Counted from the stretch's first letter, positions 27,493 through 35,879 are shown. The stretch is DNA of 35,879 bases from Trichodesmium sp. MAG_R02 (GCA_023356605.1 JAKQYE010000034.1:1-35879); one strand, 5' to 3'. Numbers and translations are program-made. The notes: generated from the letters alone by a model not told the origin.

Positions 27493-28104
27493 TTAATCAG
27501 GGCGAGATTTAAACTTCAACATATCTAAGCGAGATAAAGCACCATCAGCAGTTTGTCGTACATATATATCAGCAGATTCATCATTTGCTAATTTCGTTAA
27601 TACCTTTCTAGAGCGATGGTCACTAATAGAGCTAACAGCATTAAGAATTGCTACTGCCAAGCCTACATTATCAGTCTCATCAAGAACCTCTAGTAAGCTA
27701 TCTAAAGCAGGCACACCAATAACCCCTAAAGCCATTGCCGAAGCAATATAAACAACAGGATGAGAGTCATTGAGTCCCTTTTTCAAACCCTCAATACCTT
27801 CTGAAGGAAAAGGAATATCCCCATAGTTATAAGCTATCTGAGCTAAAGCTTTAGCGCAACTACTTCTAATAGTTGAATTCTCACTGTTGAGCAATGGATC
27901 GACTAGAAATGCTACAGTATCTGTCCCAATAGCTCCTAGTGTCTTAACTGCTGCTCGCCGATAGACTGTATCTTCTTCTGCGAGAATTCCCATCAAGCGA
28001 GGAATAGTCGTTTCATCACGAGTTTCGACTATTTCCCACATTGCTTGATCGCGCAAGTTAGGGTCAGAATTTTTGAGTTGTTCAAATAAAAAAGATTGTC
28101 TCAT
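27493..28104 (-). CDS. cpeZ: CpeZ: bilin lyase partner/chaperone (HEAT repeats)
   Basis: Encodes 203 residues, the size of Fremyella CpeZ (205). CpeZ assists CpeY in adding phycoerythrobilin to CpeA Cys82 and behaves like a chaperone for phycoerythrin subunits. HEAT/PBS-lyase repeats run from LFEQLKNSDPNLRDQAMWEI and TVYRRAAVKTLGAIGTDTVA to TIRSSCAKALAQIAYNYGDI, PVVYIASAMALGVIGVPALD and DIYVRQTADGALSRLDML. The block YRRAAVKTLGAIG...SSCAKALAQIAYNY is the reason for preferring CpeZ over the F-type gene at 24561. It is monocistronic and 14 kb from cpeY, whereas in other cyanobacteria cpeY and cpeZ are adjacent. Confidence 0.78.
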   Translation of the reverse strand: MRQSFLFEQLKNSDPNLRDQAMWEIVETRDETTIPRLMGILAEEDTVYRRAAVKTLGAIGTDTVAFLVDPLLNSENSTIRSSCAKALAQIAYNYGDIPFPSEGIEGLKKGLNDSHPVVYIASAMALGVIGVPALDSLLEVLDETDNVGLAVAILNAVSSISDHRSRKVLTKLANDESADIYVRQTADGALSRLDMLKFKSRPD

Positions 28105-28286
28105 TTCAGTTATTAATTATATCATGTGGGGATCATCAGTAATAAAAAACTTTCTTCTTTCTAGCCTTTTCTTTCTTTATGTCAGACAGAATAGGAAAAG
28201 GAGCTATTTTTTTAGAATTTATGTGATTTTATCAATGATTTAGGATTACTACATAATAATTTTAGCCATTCTTAGAAACCTACAAT
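28105..28286. other. AT-rich leader region of cpeZ
   Basis: Holds the upstream region of the minus-strand cpeZ; no clear promoter was identified. Confidence 0.3.
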
Positions 28287-28382
28287 TATAGTCATTTTAA
28301 TAAAGAATTGAGACAAGTATTTATTGCTATAACTCGCGTTTGGTGCAGAAAAAGTTTTCCATCTCTTTTTGAAATGACTATA
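28287..28382. mobile_element. Family B palindromic element, copy 6
   Basis: TATAGTCATTTTAATAAAGA to TTTGAAATGACTATA, 96 bases, almost identical to copies 2 and 8, so recently moved. Confidence 0.88.
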
Positions 28383-28604
28383 TCTTGAAAAATCTATAAT
28401 TTTTACTGGCTTTGTTGGATGAAGGTGGCGATATAGCTCCCACTAGGCTCCGCCTTTTATGTTGCCCAGGGAAACGCAAACCACTCCCCTGTTGGAAGTA
28501 ACTAGATTTCAAGCTATATGTAATTTTTAGGTTTACCTATTTGAATCATTCGGTTTAACATTCCATATATGATATGCTACGTACTGTCATTTTTACACTA
28601 TGGG

Positions 28605-28835
28605 CATCCGTATTGCAACAAAGCTATTTTCGCTTGTAGTCTGTTTTCTTCCTGCTTCAACCAGGCAAAGTCGGGGTTATCTAATCCATAAGCTTTTACG
28701 GTTGAGCTGACCGCCTGAGTTTGATTAAAGCTAGCAAATAAAGTATCTATCACAACTGAAACCGCAATCTAGGCATTGAAATATAACCTCTTTAATGATG
28801 CTACATTATTGACATTCTCCCGACGCTGCTCTTTC
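28605..28835 (-). pseudogene. IS200/IS605 TnpB C-terminal fragment
   Basis: The minus strand reads FQCLDCGFSCDR (half of the TnpB zinc finger CxxCG...), a frameshift, TLFASFNQTQAVSSTVKAYG, LDNPDFAWLKQEENRLQAKI, ending at a TAG. The fragment carries the ACG/AYG-LDNPD-LKQEE tail that follows the last catalytic aspartate in cyanobacterial TnpB, and GACATTCTCCCGACGCTG (28811) lies at its other side. It is opposite in orientation to the TnpB fragment at 27000, so not the same copy. Confidence 0.7.
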
Positions 28836-29050
28836 CCTACTGGAGTAATAAGGGAAAAACTCAAGAATATTTTCAAGAATTATAGTGCTATGCAAATAGG
28901 TTAGGGTATTTCCCTATTCCCTTACAACCCAAATTTATGTCCTGACCAAAAGACGTAGTGCTATAATGATCAGACATAAATACTTTGTTGCACTTAAATA
29001 TAATGCCTAGAATATGCATAGGGAAAAACACTCCCCTACTCATGAAGTAT
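28836..29050. other. Non-coding interval
   Basis: GGGAAAAACTC-type words recur at 28852 and 29022; no gene or terminator is recognised. Confidence 0.3.
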
Positions 29051-29878
29051 TTAATAATCTAAAATTCTCTGGCCTTTTTTTACTACTTCGTTATCAACAC
29101 CTTTAGGAAGAGACTTAACCACTACAGAATTTTCTTTTTTTAAATCAAAATTATCTGCTAACAAACTTAATTCATCCTGTAAAACTTCTTTATATATTGT
29201 TGGTAAATGCCCAGTCATAGAGTTAGTTTCTATTCCATATCCTAAACTTGTCCATGTACCAGATAATAACTGCAGAACTTGATTTAATTTTCCCATTCTT
29301 AACAAACTAGGAATATCTGCCTTCCAATATTTGCGATCGCTTAACCAAGCATATACAACAGCATCCTGATATTTTGGTTCAAAACTATAATATTCCCAAA
29401 ACATCAACCCATCACGTTGAGGATGATAAAGTTTTGCCTTAGAATACCAAGTATTGCTTAACATTTGATATCGCCCCGCTGCAGTGCTACAATTTCCCTT
29501 ATTTGGACCAGAAACAATTGTTATACACCAATCTGGATGTTTCCTGAGGTCAGATACCTTTTTACCCGTATAAACAACATGGTAAGGTTGAGAATAATTA
29601 GACTCACTAGCTGAAATAGTTCGCATTAAAGCCCGAATATAAGGGTCTCCTCCTTTCATTGCTAGTCGAGGCCATTTTTCTGGATCATCATTAGGATTAA
29701 GAATATATAATTTGGTTGATTGTAGTTTATATCCATTAAATTTTCCCTTAAAAATCTGGAAAAAAGATATAAAAGAGAAGATAAGTATAGATATAGGAAT
29801 TAGGCGTTTCAAGAACATAAAACCCACAAGAGAAGGTTTTCGCTTCTTTCTTCTAATTTTTGGTGTAATAGTACGCAT
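29051..29878 (-). CDS. Membrane-anchored lambda-lysozyme-like (GH104-type) muramidase
   Basis: Encodes 275 residues: a basic N-terminus (KIRRKKRKPS), one membrane helix (about residues 19-43), then a domain like the phage lambda endolysin R. It has RTISASESNYSQPYH with the likely catalytic Glu92, VVYTGKKVSDLRKHPD, STAAGRYQMLSNTW (residues 131-144, the AGRYQxL signature), FEPKYQDAVVYAWL and LSGTWTSLGYG. Lambda R is a lytic transglycosylase that cleaves peptidoglycan. The anchor would place the enzyme on the periplasmic face for local wall trimming (cell elongation, septal pores) rather than phage lysis; there is no holin or phage gene nearby. The C-terminal ~45 residues after the domain are unassigned. 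Confidence 0.82.
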   Translation of the reverse strand: MRTITPKIRRKKRKPSLVGFMFLKRLIPISILIFSFISFFQIFKGKFNGYKLQSTKLYILNPNDDPEKWPRLAMKGGDPYIRALMRTISASESNYSQPYHVVYTGKKVSDLRKHPDWCITIVSGPNKGNCSTAAGRYQMLSNTWYSKAKLYHPQRDGLMFWEYYSFEPKYQDAVVYAWLSDRKYWKADIPSLLRMGKLNQVLQLLSGTWTSLGYGIETNSMTGHLPTIYKEVLQDELSLLADNFDLKKENSVVVKSLPKGVDNEVVKKGQRILDY

Positions 29879-30004
29879 CTAAATTTTCTAGGGTAATTTT
29901 ATAAAGATTATTGTGAGTGCTTTTTAGAATGAGTTAGATTTTTTTTGTAGCCCCCAATAAAAATGTAGTTTAACTCAAGTAAGCAAAAGTTTCTACCTCA
30001 TTTT

Positions 30005-30099
30005 TATAGTCATTTCAAATTATATTGGAAAACTTTTTCTGCATCAAACGCGAGTTATAGCAAGAAATACTTCTTTCAATCCCAATTAGAACAACTATA
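30005..30099. mobile_element. Family B palindromic element, copy 7
   Basis: TATAGTCATTTCAAATTATA to ATTAGAACAACTATA, with core CATCAAACGCGAGTTATAG. Confidence 0.82.
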
Positions 30100-30196
30100 A
30101 AAGGTAAGATATATCTGATTTTTTTTGACAAGAATTACTGTATTGAAATAATTCTCAAATTTGCTATTAAAATTCTCAATCATTTGTCAAATCAGA

Positions 30197-30423
30197 TATA
30201 GCAATCCTATTTTATTTGTGGCAAAAATCTTACTGCTTTTTAGGCAACAAGCAACAGACAATAGCCAACAGGTAAAAGTTTCAACTTTTTTATCTACTTT
30301 TTGATTTGTCGCAACCTATGGGCGGATTGCTATACTTTCTTAAAAAGAGTTTCAACTTCTGTTGTTAATACCTTCTACCTTAAAGCAGTCTATTTATTTG
30401 ACGAATCAGATAGGATTGCTATA
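30197..30423. mobile_element. 227-bp inverted-repeat element (family D)
   Basis: TATAGCAATCCTAT at the left is mirrored exactly by ATAGGATTGCTATA at the right, with outer TA on each side. A second partial end (GGATTGCTATA) lies inside at 30324-30335, so it may be composite. A further partial copy begins at 35799. Confidence 0.75.
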
Positions 30424-30444
30424 TGTAGCAAATCAATATTAAAG

Positions 30445-31110
30445 CTAATGTGAAGAGACAGAGATAAATAATTCTGCTAAAGATTTTTCTGTTGCTTCTG
30501 CCTGAGTAACAATTTCTACAATTTTATTGCAAGCCGCTGGTTGAAATATGGCCTCCACAGAAACTTGTGCTACTTTAGTGCGAGGAATACTACCATCAAA
30601 TAAGCGATCGGCAGATTCCATGACAATAGGAAATTGATTATCATCATTTTTGAGACCGCCAGGACGAACAATAGTATAATTGAGACCACTTTTCTTAATA
30701 TATTCTTCAGCTTGTTTCTTCCAGAATAAAACTAACCAGAACAAATTTAGGGGGTGAAAAAATCGAGATACACAAAGGGAAGAAACTAAAACGAAATGTT
30801 CGATACCCTTCTTTTTTGCGGCATCTACTAAATTCTTAGTTCCTAAATAATCAACTTTATATGGACCAGTAAAGTCAAAGTTGGGCCTAGCACCTGTAGC
30901 ACAGATCACAACTGTGTTATCCCCCATAGCACTGTCAAGACTACTAGGATTAAGGATATCCCCCATTACCAACTCTACTTCTGGAGGCAGAACAACTCTT
31001 GCTGTTTCTAAGTTACGAACTAGAGCTTTAACAGGAATATCTCGTCTCACCAACTCTTGTACAATCAGACGACCTGTTTGGCCAGTTGCTCCAGGAATAA
31101 ATGCTTTCAT
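30445..31110 (-). CDS. Atypical SDR / NmrA-like NAD(P)-binding protein
   Basis: Encodes 221 residues. The Rossmann nucleotide-binding motif GATGQTG is at residues 7-13, followed by RLIVQELVRRDIPVKALVRN and the acidic ELVMGDILNPSSLDSAM. TVVICATGA and DYLGTKNLVDAAKKKGIEHF VLVSS follow, then the YIKKSGLNYTIVRPGGL segment that closes the fold. This is the atypical SDR family common in cyanobacteria and chloroplasts (relatives of Tic62 and At2g37660), whose substrates are mostly unknown. The classical YxxxK pair is not obvious; WKKQAEEYIKKSG is in its place, so a regulatory or NADPH-sensing role is possible. It stands alone and is divergent from the DUF1997 gene. Confidence 0.85.
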   Translation of the reverse strand: MKAFIPGATGQTGRLIVQELVRRDIPVKALVRNLETARVVLPPEVELVMGDILNPSSLDSAMGDNTVVICATGARPNFDFTGPYKVDYLGTKNLVDAAKKKGIEHFVLVSSLCVSRFFHPLNLFWLVLFWKKQAEEYIKKSGLNYTIVRPGGLKNDDNQFPIVMESADRLFDGSIPRTKVAQVSVEAIFQPAACNKIVEIVTQAEATEKSLAELFISVSSH

Positions 31111-31456
31111 ATTTCAATGTATATAAAGTTCAAGTTATAGATACTAAAAGCCTTTTGCTCAAAGTTTAAAGTCAAATCATATCTATTTTACAGCCCACAA
31201 ATATAGACAATAAGCTTCCCTACTGTGCCATAACAAAATCAAAATTACCATAAATGTTCTGAAGAAATATTTGTTTTATAGCAGTTTTTATTAACATAGA
31301 GCAAAGCAAAAATATTTAAAGTAAAAAGTTTTGTCAAATTGAAGCCAAAACTGCTACAACTTCATGACTCCTAATTTTATAAAGATAGATTAAATACCAT
31401 GTGGCAATTCTAAAATTATTGAGTATAGTGTATATGTATACACCAAAGCCCTAATC

Positions 31457-32155
31457 ATGCATCAAAAGTTAGCAGCTCATCAAACCTTAGAAATAAACGA
31501 AAATTGTATTAGTGATCTTTACTTAAGTAAAATAGAAACAGAAACATCAGAAACTAGTAAAATTACTTGGTTTAAGACTCAATATAGTGACTGTATGGAA
31601 TTGTATGTAGACACTGAAACAGTAGCAAAGCACTTTGCATCTCACAGGAGTTGGTTTTGTCAATGCGCTCATCCAATGAAAGTTGAGCCTCTCGGAGAAA
31701 ACGGCTATGATTTGTTAGTTGGAAAATTTGGTTCTTTTGGATACCAGCTAGAAGTTAGAGTAGGTTTGGAGCTAGTGCCACCTGATTCTACAGGAACATA
31801 TAGAATAAGAGACATTAAAGTGCCAAATTACACAGCTCCTGGATATGAAATTCAATTTCAATCTGAAATGAGGTTAGTAGAGTTACCTACAGATCAATTC
31901 TGTAATCAGAAGGAGATTGAAAAATTGAGACTACCACCTGTTATTACTGGGGCAAAATGGAATTTAGATTTGACTGTAGGTGTCAAGTTCCCTGAGTTTA
32001 TTCAGAAAATGTCCCCTAGTTTGATTGAAAAGACTGGTAATAAGTTATTACAGAAAATAGTACGGCAGGTATCACGGTATTTGAGCTATAAAACTCAAAT
32101 AGATTTTCATAATACCTATAATTTGCCCTTTCCCAAGCAAAGAAAAAGAAAATAG
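31457..32155 (+). CDS. DUF1997 family protein
   Basis: Encodes 232 residues with no signal peptide or membrane helix. The central segment SHRSWFCQCAHPMKVEPLGE, then GYDLLVGKFGSFGYQLEVRV GLEL, and PGYEIQFQSEMRLVEL with WNLDLTVGVKFP resemble DUF1997, a family of cyanobacteria and plant chloroplasts with no assigned activity. The fold is probably a beta-rich lipid- or ligand-binding (START/polyketide-cyclase-like) domain, as far as I recall; treat that as inference. The C-terminus is basic (PKQRKRK). It is divergent from the SDR gene across 346 bases, so the two could share a control region. Confidence 0.75.
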   Translation: MHQKLAAHQTLEINENCISDLYLSKIETETSETSKITWFKTQYSDCMELYVDTETVAKHFASHRSWFCQCAHPMKVEPLGENGYDLLVGKFGSFGYQLEVRVGLELVPPDSTGTYRIRDIKVPNYTAPGYEIQFQSEMRLVELPTDQFCNQKEIEKLRLPPVITGAKWNLDLTVGVKFPEFIQKMSPSLIEKTGNKLLQKIVRQVSRYLSYKTQIDFHNTYNLPFPKQRKRK

Positions 32156-32741
32156 AGGCTTGGTCTCCAAACCCCTACAGTATCTAATTTAAATAAATAT
32201 TTATAGAGTGCAATATTCAACGGGAGCAAAGCTAATGGGTAAGTTGTTAACCTTAAATCTGTATTTCATTAATACTTAAAGTGATGAATATTGCAGCCAT
32301 TATATTGCTGAGAATAAAAACACTAAAACTATTAGTTCGAAGGCTAGTAGTTTAACTTTTAACGGAATCTTGGCTAATATACAAATTATTAACCCAGAAT
32401 ATGTAAGGGATCACCAGTTAAGCTGATGGCTTTTTCAGGTATTATCTAACTAATAATTATAAGAGGCAAAGGTTTAAGTTTGGAGCTTTGAAGTTAACTC
32501 TAATCCTAAGTTTAGAAACTCAGAAGTTAATTATTGAAAGTCCTTTAACTTACAACCATTTATCCGGATATAAATTTTAGTTATTGACAGGTCTTGGATG
32601 TTCTTTTGTCAAACTTGTTACTAACTTTTTCAAATATACTTGAATTTTTTTAGCTTTTCTATTTTCAAAGTTAACTAATCGTAAGTAGGCAACTCTGAAC
32701 AGGTTTGCTAATAATTTTTTTAACTTTTCTATTTTCAAAGT
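32156..32741. repeat. Diverged direct repeats downstream of the DUF1997 gene
   Basis: CTATTTTCAAAGTTAACTAA (32658) recurs at 32729, split by the family B insertion. Words such as ACAACCATTTATCCGG (32555) recur at 32956, and GAACAGGTTTGC at 32696 and 32863. The frame 32577-32771 on the minus strand is a by-product of these repeats. Confidence 0.6.
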
Positions 32742-32837
32742 TATAGTCATTTTAATAAAGAATTGAGACAACTATTTCTTGCTATAACTCGCGTTTGGTG
32801 CAGAAAAAGTTTTCCATCTCTTTTTGAAATGACTATA
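32742..32837. mobile_element. Family B palindromic element, copy 8 (with empty site nearby)
   Basis: TATAGTCATTTTAATAAAGA to TTTGAAATGACTATA. The host repeat reads CAAAGTTAACTAATCG intact at 32665, but CAAAGT-TA[element]TA-ACTAATCG here, which shows insertion at, and duplication of, a TA dinucleotide. Confidence 0.92.
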
Positions 32838-33234
32838 ACTAATCGTAAGTAGGGAACTTTGAACAGGTTTGCCAATAATTTTCTTAACTATTTCTCCTCT
32901 ACTCTAATCACCACTATTGCTTCTGACAATCTATTATTTAACATCACTTAATCTACAACCATTTATCCGAAGATAAATTTGAGTTATCGGCCTAGGGAAA
33001 GTTTTCTCTCATTCAACAAGCCACTAACTTTTTGAACTGTACTTTACTTTTTAGTTTTTTTGATTTTTCAACCTAACTAATTAGCTATGGGCAACTTTAA
33101 CAAGGTTTTTCAGGGGCTTTCATTAACTATTACTCCTCCTCTTTAGGGTTGGGGTATTCTTAAAATATTTAACTAAGTCATAGCAATCATTTAACTTTCC
33201 TTCGGAATGCTGGGCAAACACAACGGAGAGTCTT
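32838..33234. other. Repeat-derived non-coding interval
   Basis: Continues the diverged repeats described at 32156-32741 (a further unit about 32950-33110). No gene is supported. Confidence 0.45.
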
Positions 33235-33702
33235 TCACATATTGCTGATAATCTTTAACATAATTTCTACTCCAGTCACAGCTTGCCAACTGAAAAGGCC
33301 TAGCAATGAAACGTTAAGGGCTATATGGCTATACCGCGCCCAGTTTTGGCCTTTTTGCATAAAAGGAGTGAGAGAAGCAGATATAGCGATCGCTCCCATC
33401 ATACCTAACCCTGCTAGAAGATGGGGACCAAAAAAGAGCTTGCCATTATTAATATAAGTGACTGCCATTCCACCTATTGACCCCACAACCATGAAAGCTA
33501 GGAGTATGGAACCAACTTGGTGATGTTTGAATTTAAATTTAGCAAATTCTTTTTTCTTTTCGGTTTTTTTGGCCGTTCTACTGTTGCGAACCTTAATACC
33601 GAGATATAAGGCATAAATCGTCAAGGCCAAAAGCACCCACATAACTAAAGGATGGAAAAAATTGAGCCAAGGCTTAACTGATTCTAGAATTGACATATCC
33701 AT
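33235..33702 (-). CDS. DUF4079 family integral membrane protein
   Basis: Encodes 155 residues with four membrane helices (about 15-35, 62-82, 95-112, 126-148). Histidines sit at or near helix ends: FFHPLVMW (His17), KFKHHQVGS, GPHLLAGLG and RYSHIALN. That spacing resembles cytochrome b561-type diheme membrane proteins, so heme binding is possible. The family is restricted to cyanobacteria and plastid-bearing algae as far as I recall, and no function is established. A lysine-rich cytoplasmic loop (KKTEKKKEFAKFKFK) joins helices 1 and 2. The upstream region carries a 33-base direct repeat. Confidence 0.78.
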   Translation of the reverse strand: MDMSILESVKPWLNFFHPLVMWVLLALTIYALYLGIKVRNSRTAKKTEKKKEFAKFKFKHHQVGSILLAFMVVGSIGGMAVTYINNGKLFFGPHLLAGLGMMGAIAISASLTPFMQKGQNWARYSHIALNVSLLGLFSWQAVTGVEIMLKIISNM

Positions 33703-33720
33703 AATTTATCTTCTCTCTGG

Positions 33721-33792
33721 AATTTGTAAAAAAAATTTATAAAACTTATCATAGCACCCAATTCGTAAAAAAAATTTATAAAACTTATTATA
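33721..33792. repeat. 33-bp direct repeat upstream of the DUF4079 gene
   Basis: AATTTGTAAAAAAAATTTAT then AAAACTTATCATA at 33721, and the same with two changes at 33760 (spacing 39). It is within 60 bases of the DUF4079 start, so it could hold operator or promoter sites for that gene. Confidence 0.6.
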
Positions 33793-33868
33793 ATACTCAG
33801 ATTATGTTAATTATCCTTAAAATTCTAACTGAATCAAAATTACTCTGGAGGACAAGAATGAATTCTGT

Positions 33869-33893
33869 CTGACATATTTGTCAGGAGTTTTTC
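33869..33893 (+). terminator. Intrinsic terminator-like hairpin in the ankyrin leader
   Basis: CTGACA-TATT-TGTCAG followed by GAGTTTTT. There is no plus-strand gene upstream to terminate, and the ankyrin ATG lies 115 bases downstream. It could be an attenuator in that gene's leader, or a spurious hairpin. Confidence 0.4.
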
Positions 33894-34007
33894 ACTATGA
33901 TGAGAATAGTCTTAGCTGGCGCCATTTTGAACCATAGCTATATTTTTCTATCTAGCATTCCTGGCTTTCACAGTTAAAATAGTCAGGAATTGACCAAAAT
34001 ATAAATT

Positions 34008-35498
34008 ATGGTTATTGGTATGGCTTCGCAAAAAGAAGAAACTGCTTTGGTAAAAGCTGTTAAAAATAGCAATCTTACTCAGGTATCTGTCCTTGTAGCT
34101 CGAAATATAAATGCTAATGCTCAAGCTCTAGATGGTACAACGGCTCTAATGGTAGCCGCAGAAAAGGGCTATGCTCAAATAGCCTCTTTACTACTAGACA
34201 AAGGGGCTGATGTCAACTATAGGAGAAAAAAGTTTGGTGCTACAGCTTTAATGTTAGCTGCAGGTCATGGGCGAGCTGAAATAGTAGAAGTTTTGCTAAG
34301 TAGAGGTGCTAATGTCAATACTAAAAATGATCATGGTGCTTCTCCTCTAATGATCGCCTCTATGAATGGTTATATAGTAGTGGTGAATCAACTAATAGCT
34401 GCTGGAGCAGATGTTAATGTGGTGGACAAGGACCATGATACGGCCTTAGGTTTAGCAACAGCTCAAGGTTATCAAGATGTAGTTCAAGTCTTGCTAGATG
34501 CTGGGGCCAGGGTAGATGAATCTACTTTATCTCTAGTTGCTCATAGTAATTATGCACAAATGAGAGAAATTTTGCTGAATTATGGTGTGGACGTAAATAC
34601 TATAAATTTGCAAGGTAAAACATGGTTAATACAAGCAGCAGAAGCAGGTGATTTATCTACTGTAAAGAGACTATTAAAAGCTGGTGCTGATGTTAATATT
34701 AGAGATAGAGATGGAGAGACGGCCCTGATTGTATCTGCTGATTTAGGTCATTTAGAGATTGTTAAAGCCTTATTAGAATCAGGGGCAGATGTAAATATTA
34801 AAAGTAGAAATGGTGGTACAGCTTTGATGTCTGCTGCTGCTGAGGGAAATGTAGCGATCGCTTCGAGTTTATTAGATGCTAATGTTGATGTTAATGCTGA
34901 AGATTCAGAAGGAGAAACAGCACTAAGTTTTGCAATAGTAGAACATCAAACTGAAATAGTAAAACTTTTACTCGACTATCAGGCAAAAATTATTACTCAA
35001 AATCAAGCAGGTGATACACCTTTATTCAGTGCAATTTTTCATGGTTATACAGATATTGTATTAATTTTATTGGAAAAAATAGAAAAGCAAAACTTGACAT
35101 TTTTATTAAATAGTCAATATTTAGGAGAGACAGCTTTAACTTTAGCAATTTGGCATAAACATAGGGAGATTATTGACATTCTACTAGATGTTGGTGCAGA
35201 TGTAAATATTCCTGCCCAGGGAGGTAGTACTCCCATGATGAAAGCCGCATGCCAAGGTGATATTGAAACATTAAAGGTACTTTTAGAAAGGGAGGCCGAT
35301 ATTAATCTTCGAGATGATAATGAGGCAACAGCTTTAATGTGGGCAGCATATCAAGGTCATGCTGAAGCTGTAGAATTGTTAATTGATTCTGGGGCTAATT
35401 TGACCTATAAAAATCGGCGGGATTATACAGCTTTAATGCTAGCAGAATTTAATGGTTATCAATATATTGTTAGGTTACTCAGTAATGCTGGACCTTGA
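34008..35498 (+). CDS. Large ankyrin-repeat protein (about 15 repeats)
   Basis: Encodes 496 residues, almost entirely ankyrin repeats of 33 residues with the consensus GxTALMxAAxxGxxxIVxxLLxxGADVN. Examples are TTALMVAAEKGYAQIASLLL, ATALMLAAGHGRAEIVEVLL, ETALIVSADLGHLEIVKALL and ATALMWAAYQGHAEAVELLI. Repeat 6 is degenerate (LVAHSNYAQMREILLN) and repeat 11 is longer, which suggests breaks in the solenoid. It has no signal peptide, membrane segment or catalytic domain. The probable role is a cytoplasmic protein-binding scaffold. The ATG at 34008 is followed by an in-frame ATG at 34020 that could be the true start. It is a relative of the two short ankyrin proteins near the phycoerythrin genes, sharing the ALMWAA-xQG-A wording of the one at 16012. 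Confidence 0.88.
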   Translation: MVIGMASQKEETALVKAVKNSNLTQVSVLVARNINANAQALDGTTALMVAAEKGYAQIASLLLDKGADVNYRRKKFGATALMLAAGHGRAEIVEVLLSRGANVNTKNDHGASPLMIASMNGYIVVVNQLIAAGADVNVVDKDHDTALGLATAQGYQDVVQVLLDAGARVDESTLSLVAHSNYAQMREILLNYGVDVNTINLQGKTWLIQAAEAGDLSTVKRLLKAGADVNIRDRDGETALIVSADLGHLEIVKALLESGADVNIKSRNGGTALMSAAAEGNVAIASSLLDANVDVNAEDSEGETALSFAIVEHQTEIVKLLLDYQAKIITQNQAGDTPLFSAIFHGYTDIVLILLEKIEKQNLTFLLNSQYLGETALTLAIWHKHREIIDILLDVGADVNIPAQGGSTPMMKAACQGDIETLKVLLEREADINLRDDNEATALMWAAYQGHAEAVELLIDSGANLTYKNRRDYTALMLAEFNGYQYIVRLLSNAGP

Positions 35499-35526
35499 AG
35501 AAGGTTGTAGCTTGTAGGTTTTATAT

Positions 35527-35778
35527 CCGACATTCCGCAGATATTCATATATCTTTATGTATATTTACATTTTCAAATAGACTTATACGAAAAACCTTCA
35601 TTCTAGAACTTAATATCAATAAATTTTATTAATAACTAATTTTTTATGAGAAAATTAGTTACAATTCTTTATGACAGTGAAAATTGATGCCCATAGCTAT
35701 AAGGTTTTCAGGGAAAGAATTCGGGGCGAGAGATAAATAAAATTTATCAATTTAATGTTAAGAAGTGCGGAATGTGGG
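35527..35778. mobile_element. 252-bp MITE (family A), second complete copy
   Basis: CCGACATTCCGCA (35527-35539) and TGCGGAATGTGGG (35766-35778) are the termini. The 6-base target duplication TTATAT is at 35521-35526 and 35779-35784. It is the same length as 7324-7575 and matches it along its full extent, with scattered substitutions. It inserted 28 bases after the ankyrin stop codon. Confidence 0.9.
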
Positions 35779-35798
35779 TTATATTATTTATCTCTAAC

Positions 35799-35879
35799 TA
35801 TAGCAATCCTATGGAGTGATCGGGGGCAAAAATCCTACTGCTTTTTAGGGAACAGAGAATAGGCAAGAGTTTTAAAAGT
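35799..35879. mobile_element. Partial family D element at the window edge
   Basis: TATAGCAATCCTAT then GGCAAAAATCCTACTGCTTT TTAGG matches 30197-30250. The copy runs off the window. Confidence 0.65.

Noticed and set aside
32577-32771. 64-codon lysine-rich minus-strand frame
   Set aside because: Generated by diverged direct repeats, and its start lies inside a family B element.

Overview
The window is accessory-rich chromosome from a marine, phycoerythrin-containing filamentous cyanobacterium. The evidence is a C-phycoerythrin gene set, photosystem I psaK, HIP1 octamers (GCGATCGC), AT-rich DNA, long non-coding stretches and many decayed insertion sequences. This combination fits Trichodesmium or a close relative best. 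That assignment is inference, because no rRNA or other marker gene is present.

Layout. Bases 1-6600 hold transposase and amidohydrolase remnants, manC (GDP-mannose synthesis), an LCP-family cell-wall/envelope ligase and pyrR. Bases 6700-12900 are a graveyard of mobile DNA. It contains a truncated IS630 gene, an IS1634-type transposase split by an apparent inversion, a 252-bp and a 192-bp miniature element with 6-bp target duplications, a 3-unit array of ~320-bp repeats, a broken FG-GAP/RTX protein gene and a frameshifted IS5-type element with its terminal repeats.

Bases 13000-28100 are the phycoerythrin region: cpeY (-), psaK (-), an ankyrin gene plus a HEAT-repeat lyase-clan gene (+), a free CpcD-domain protein with a 17-residue repeat tail (-), two rod linkers (-), cpeB-cpeA (+), a second ankyrin gene (+), a dead second CpeY-like gene, an F-type HEAT lyase gene and cpeT (+), and cpeZ (-). 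Together they supply the phycoerythrin hexamer subunits, the linkers that stack hexamers in phycobilisome rods, and the lyases that attach bilins to the conserved cysteines. The two short ankyrin genes inside this region are the best candidates for undescribed phycoerythrin assembly or control factors.

Bases 28100-35879 carry TnpB debris, a membrane-anchored lambda-type lysozyme-like protein, an NAD(P)-binding SDR, a DUF1997 protein, a DUF4079 membrane protein and a large ankyrin protein of about 15 repeats. At least five families of small inverted-repeat (MITE-like) elements are scattered through the window. Several insertions can be read at base resolution because an empty site or a resumed reading frame is also present.
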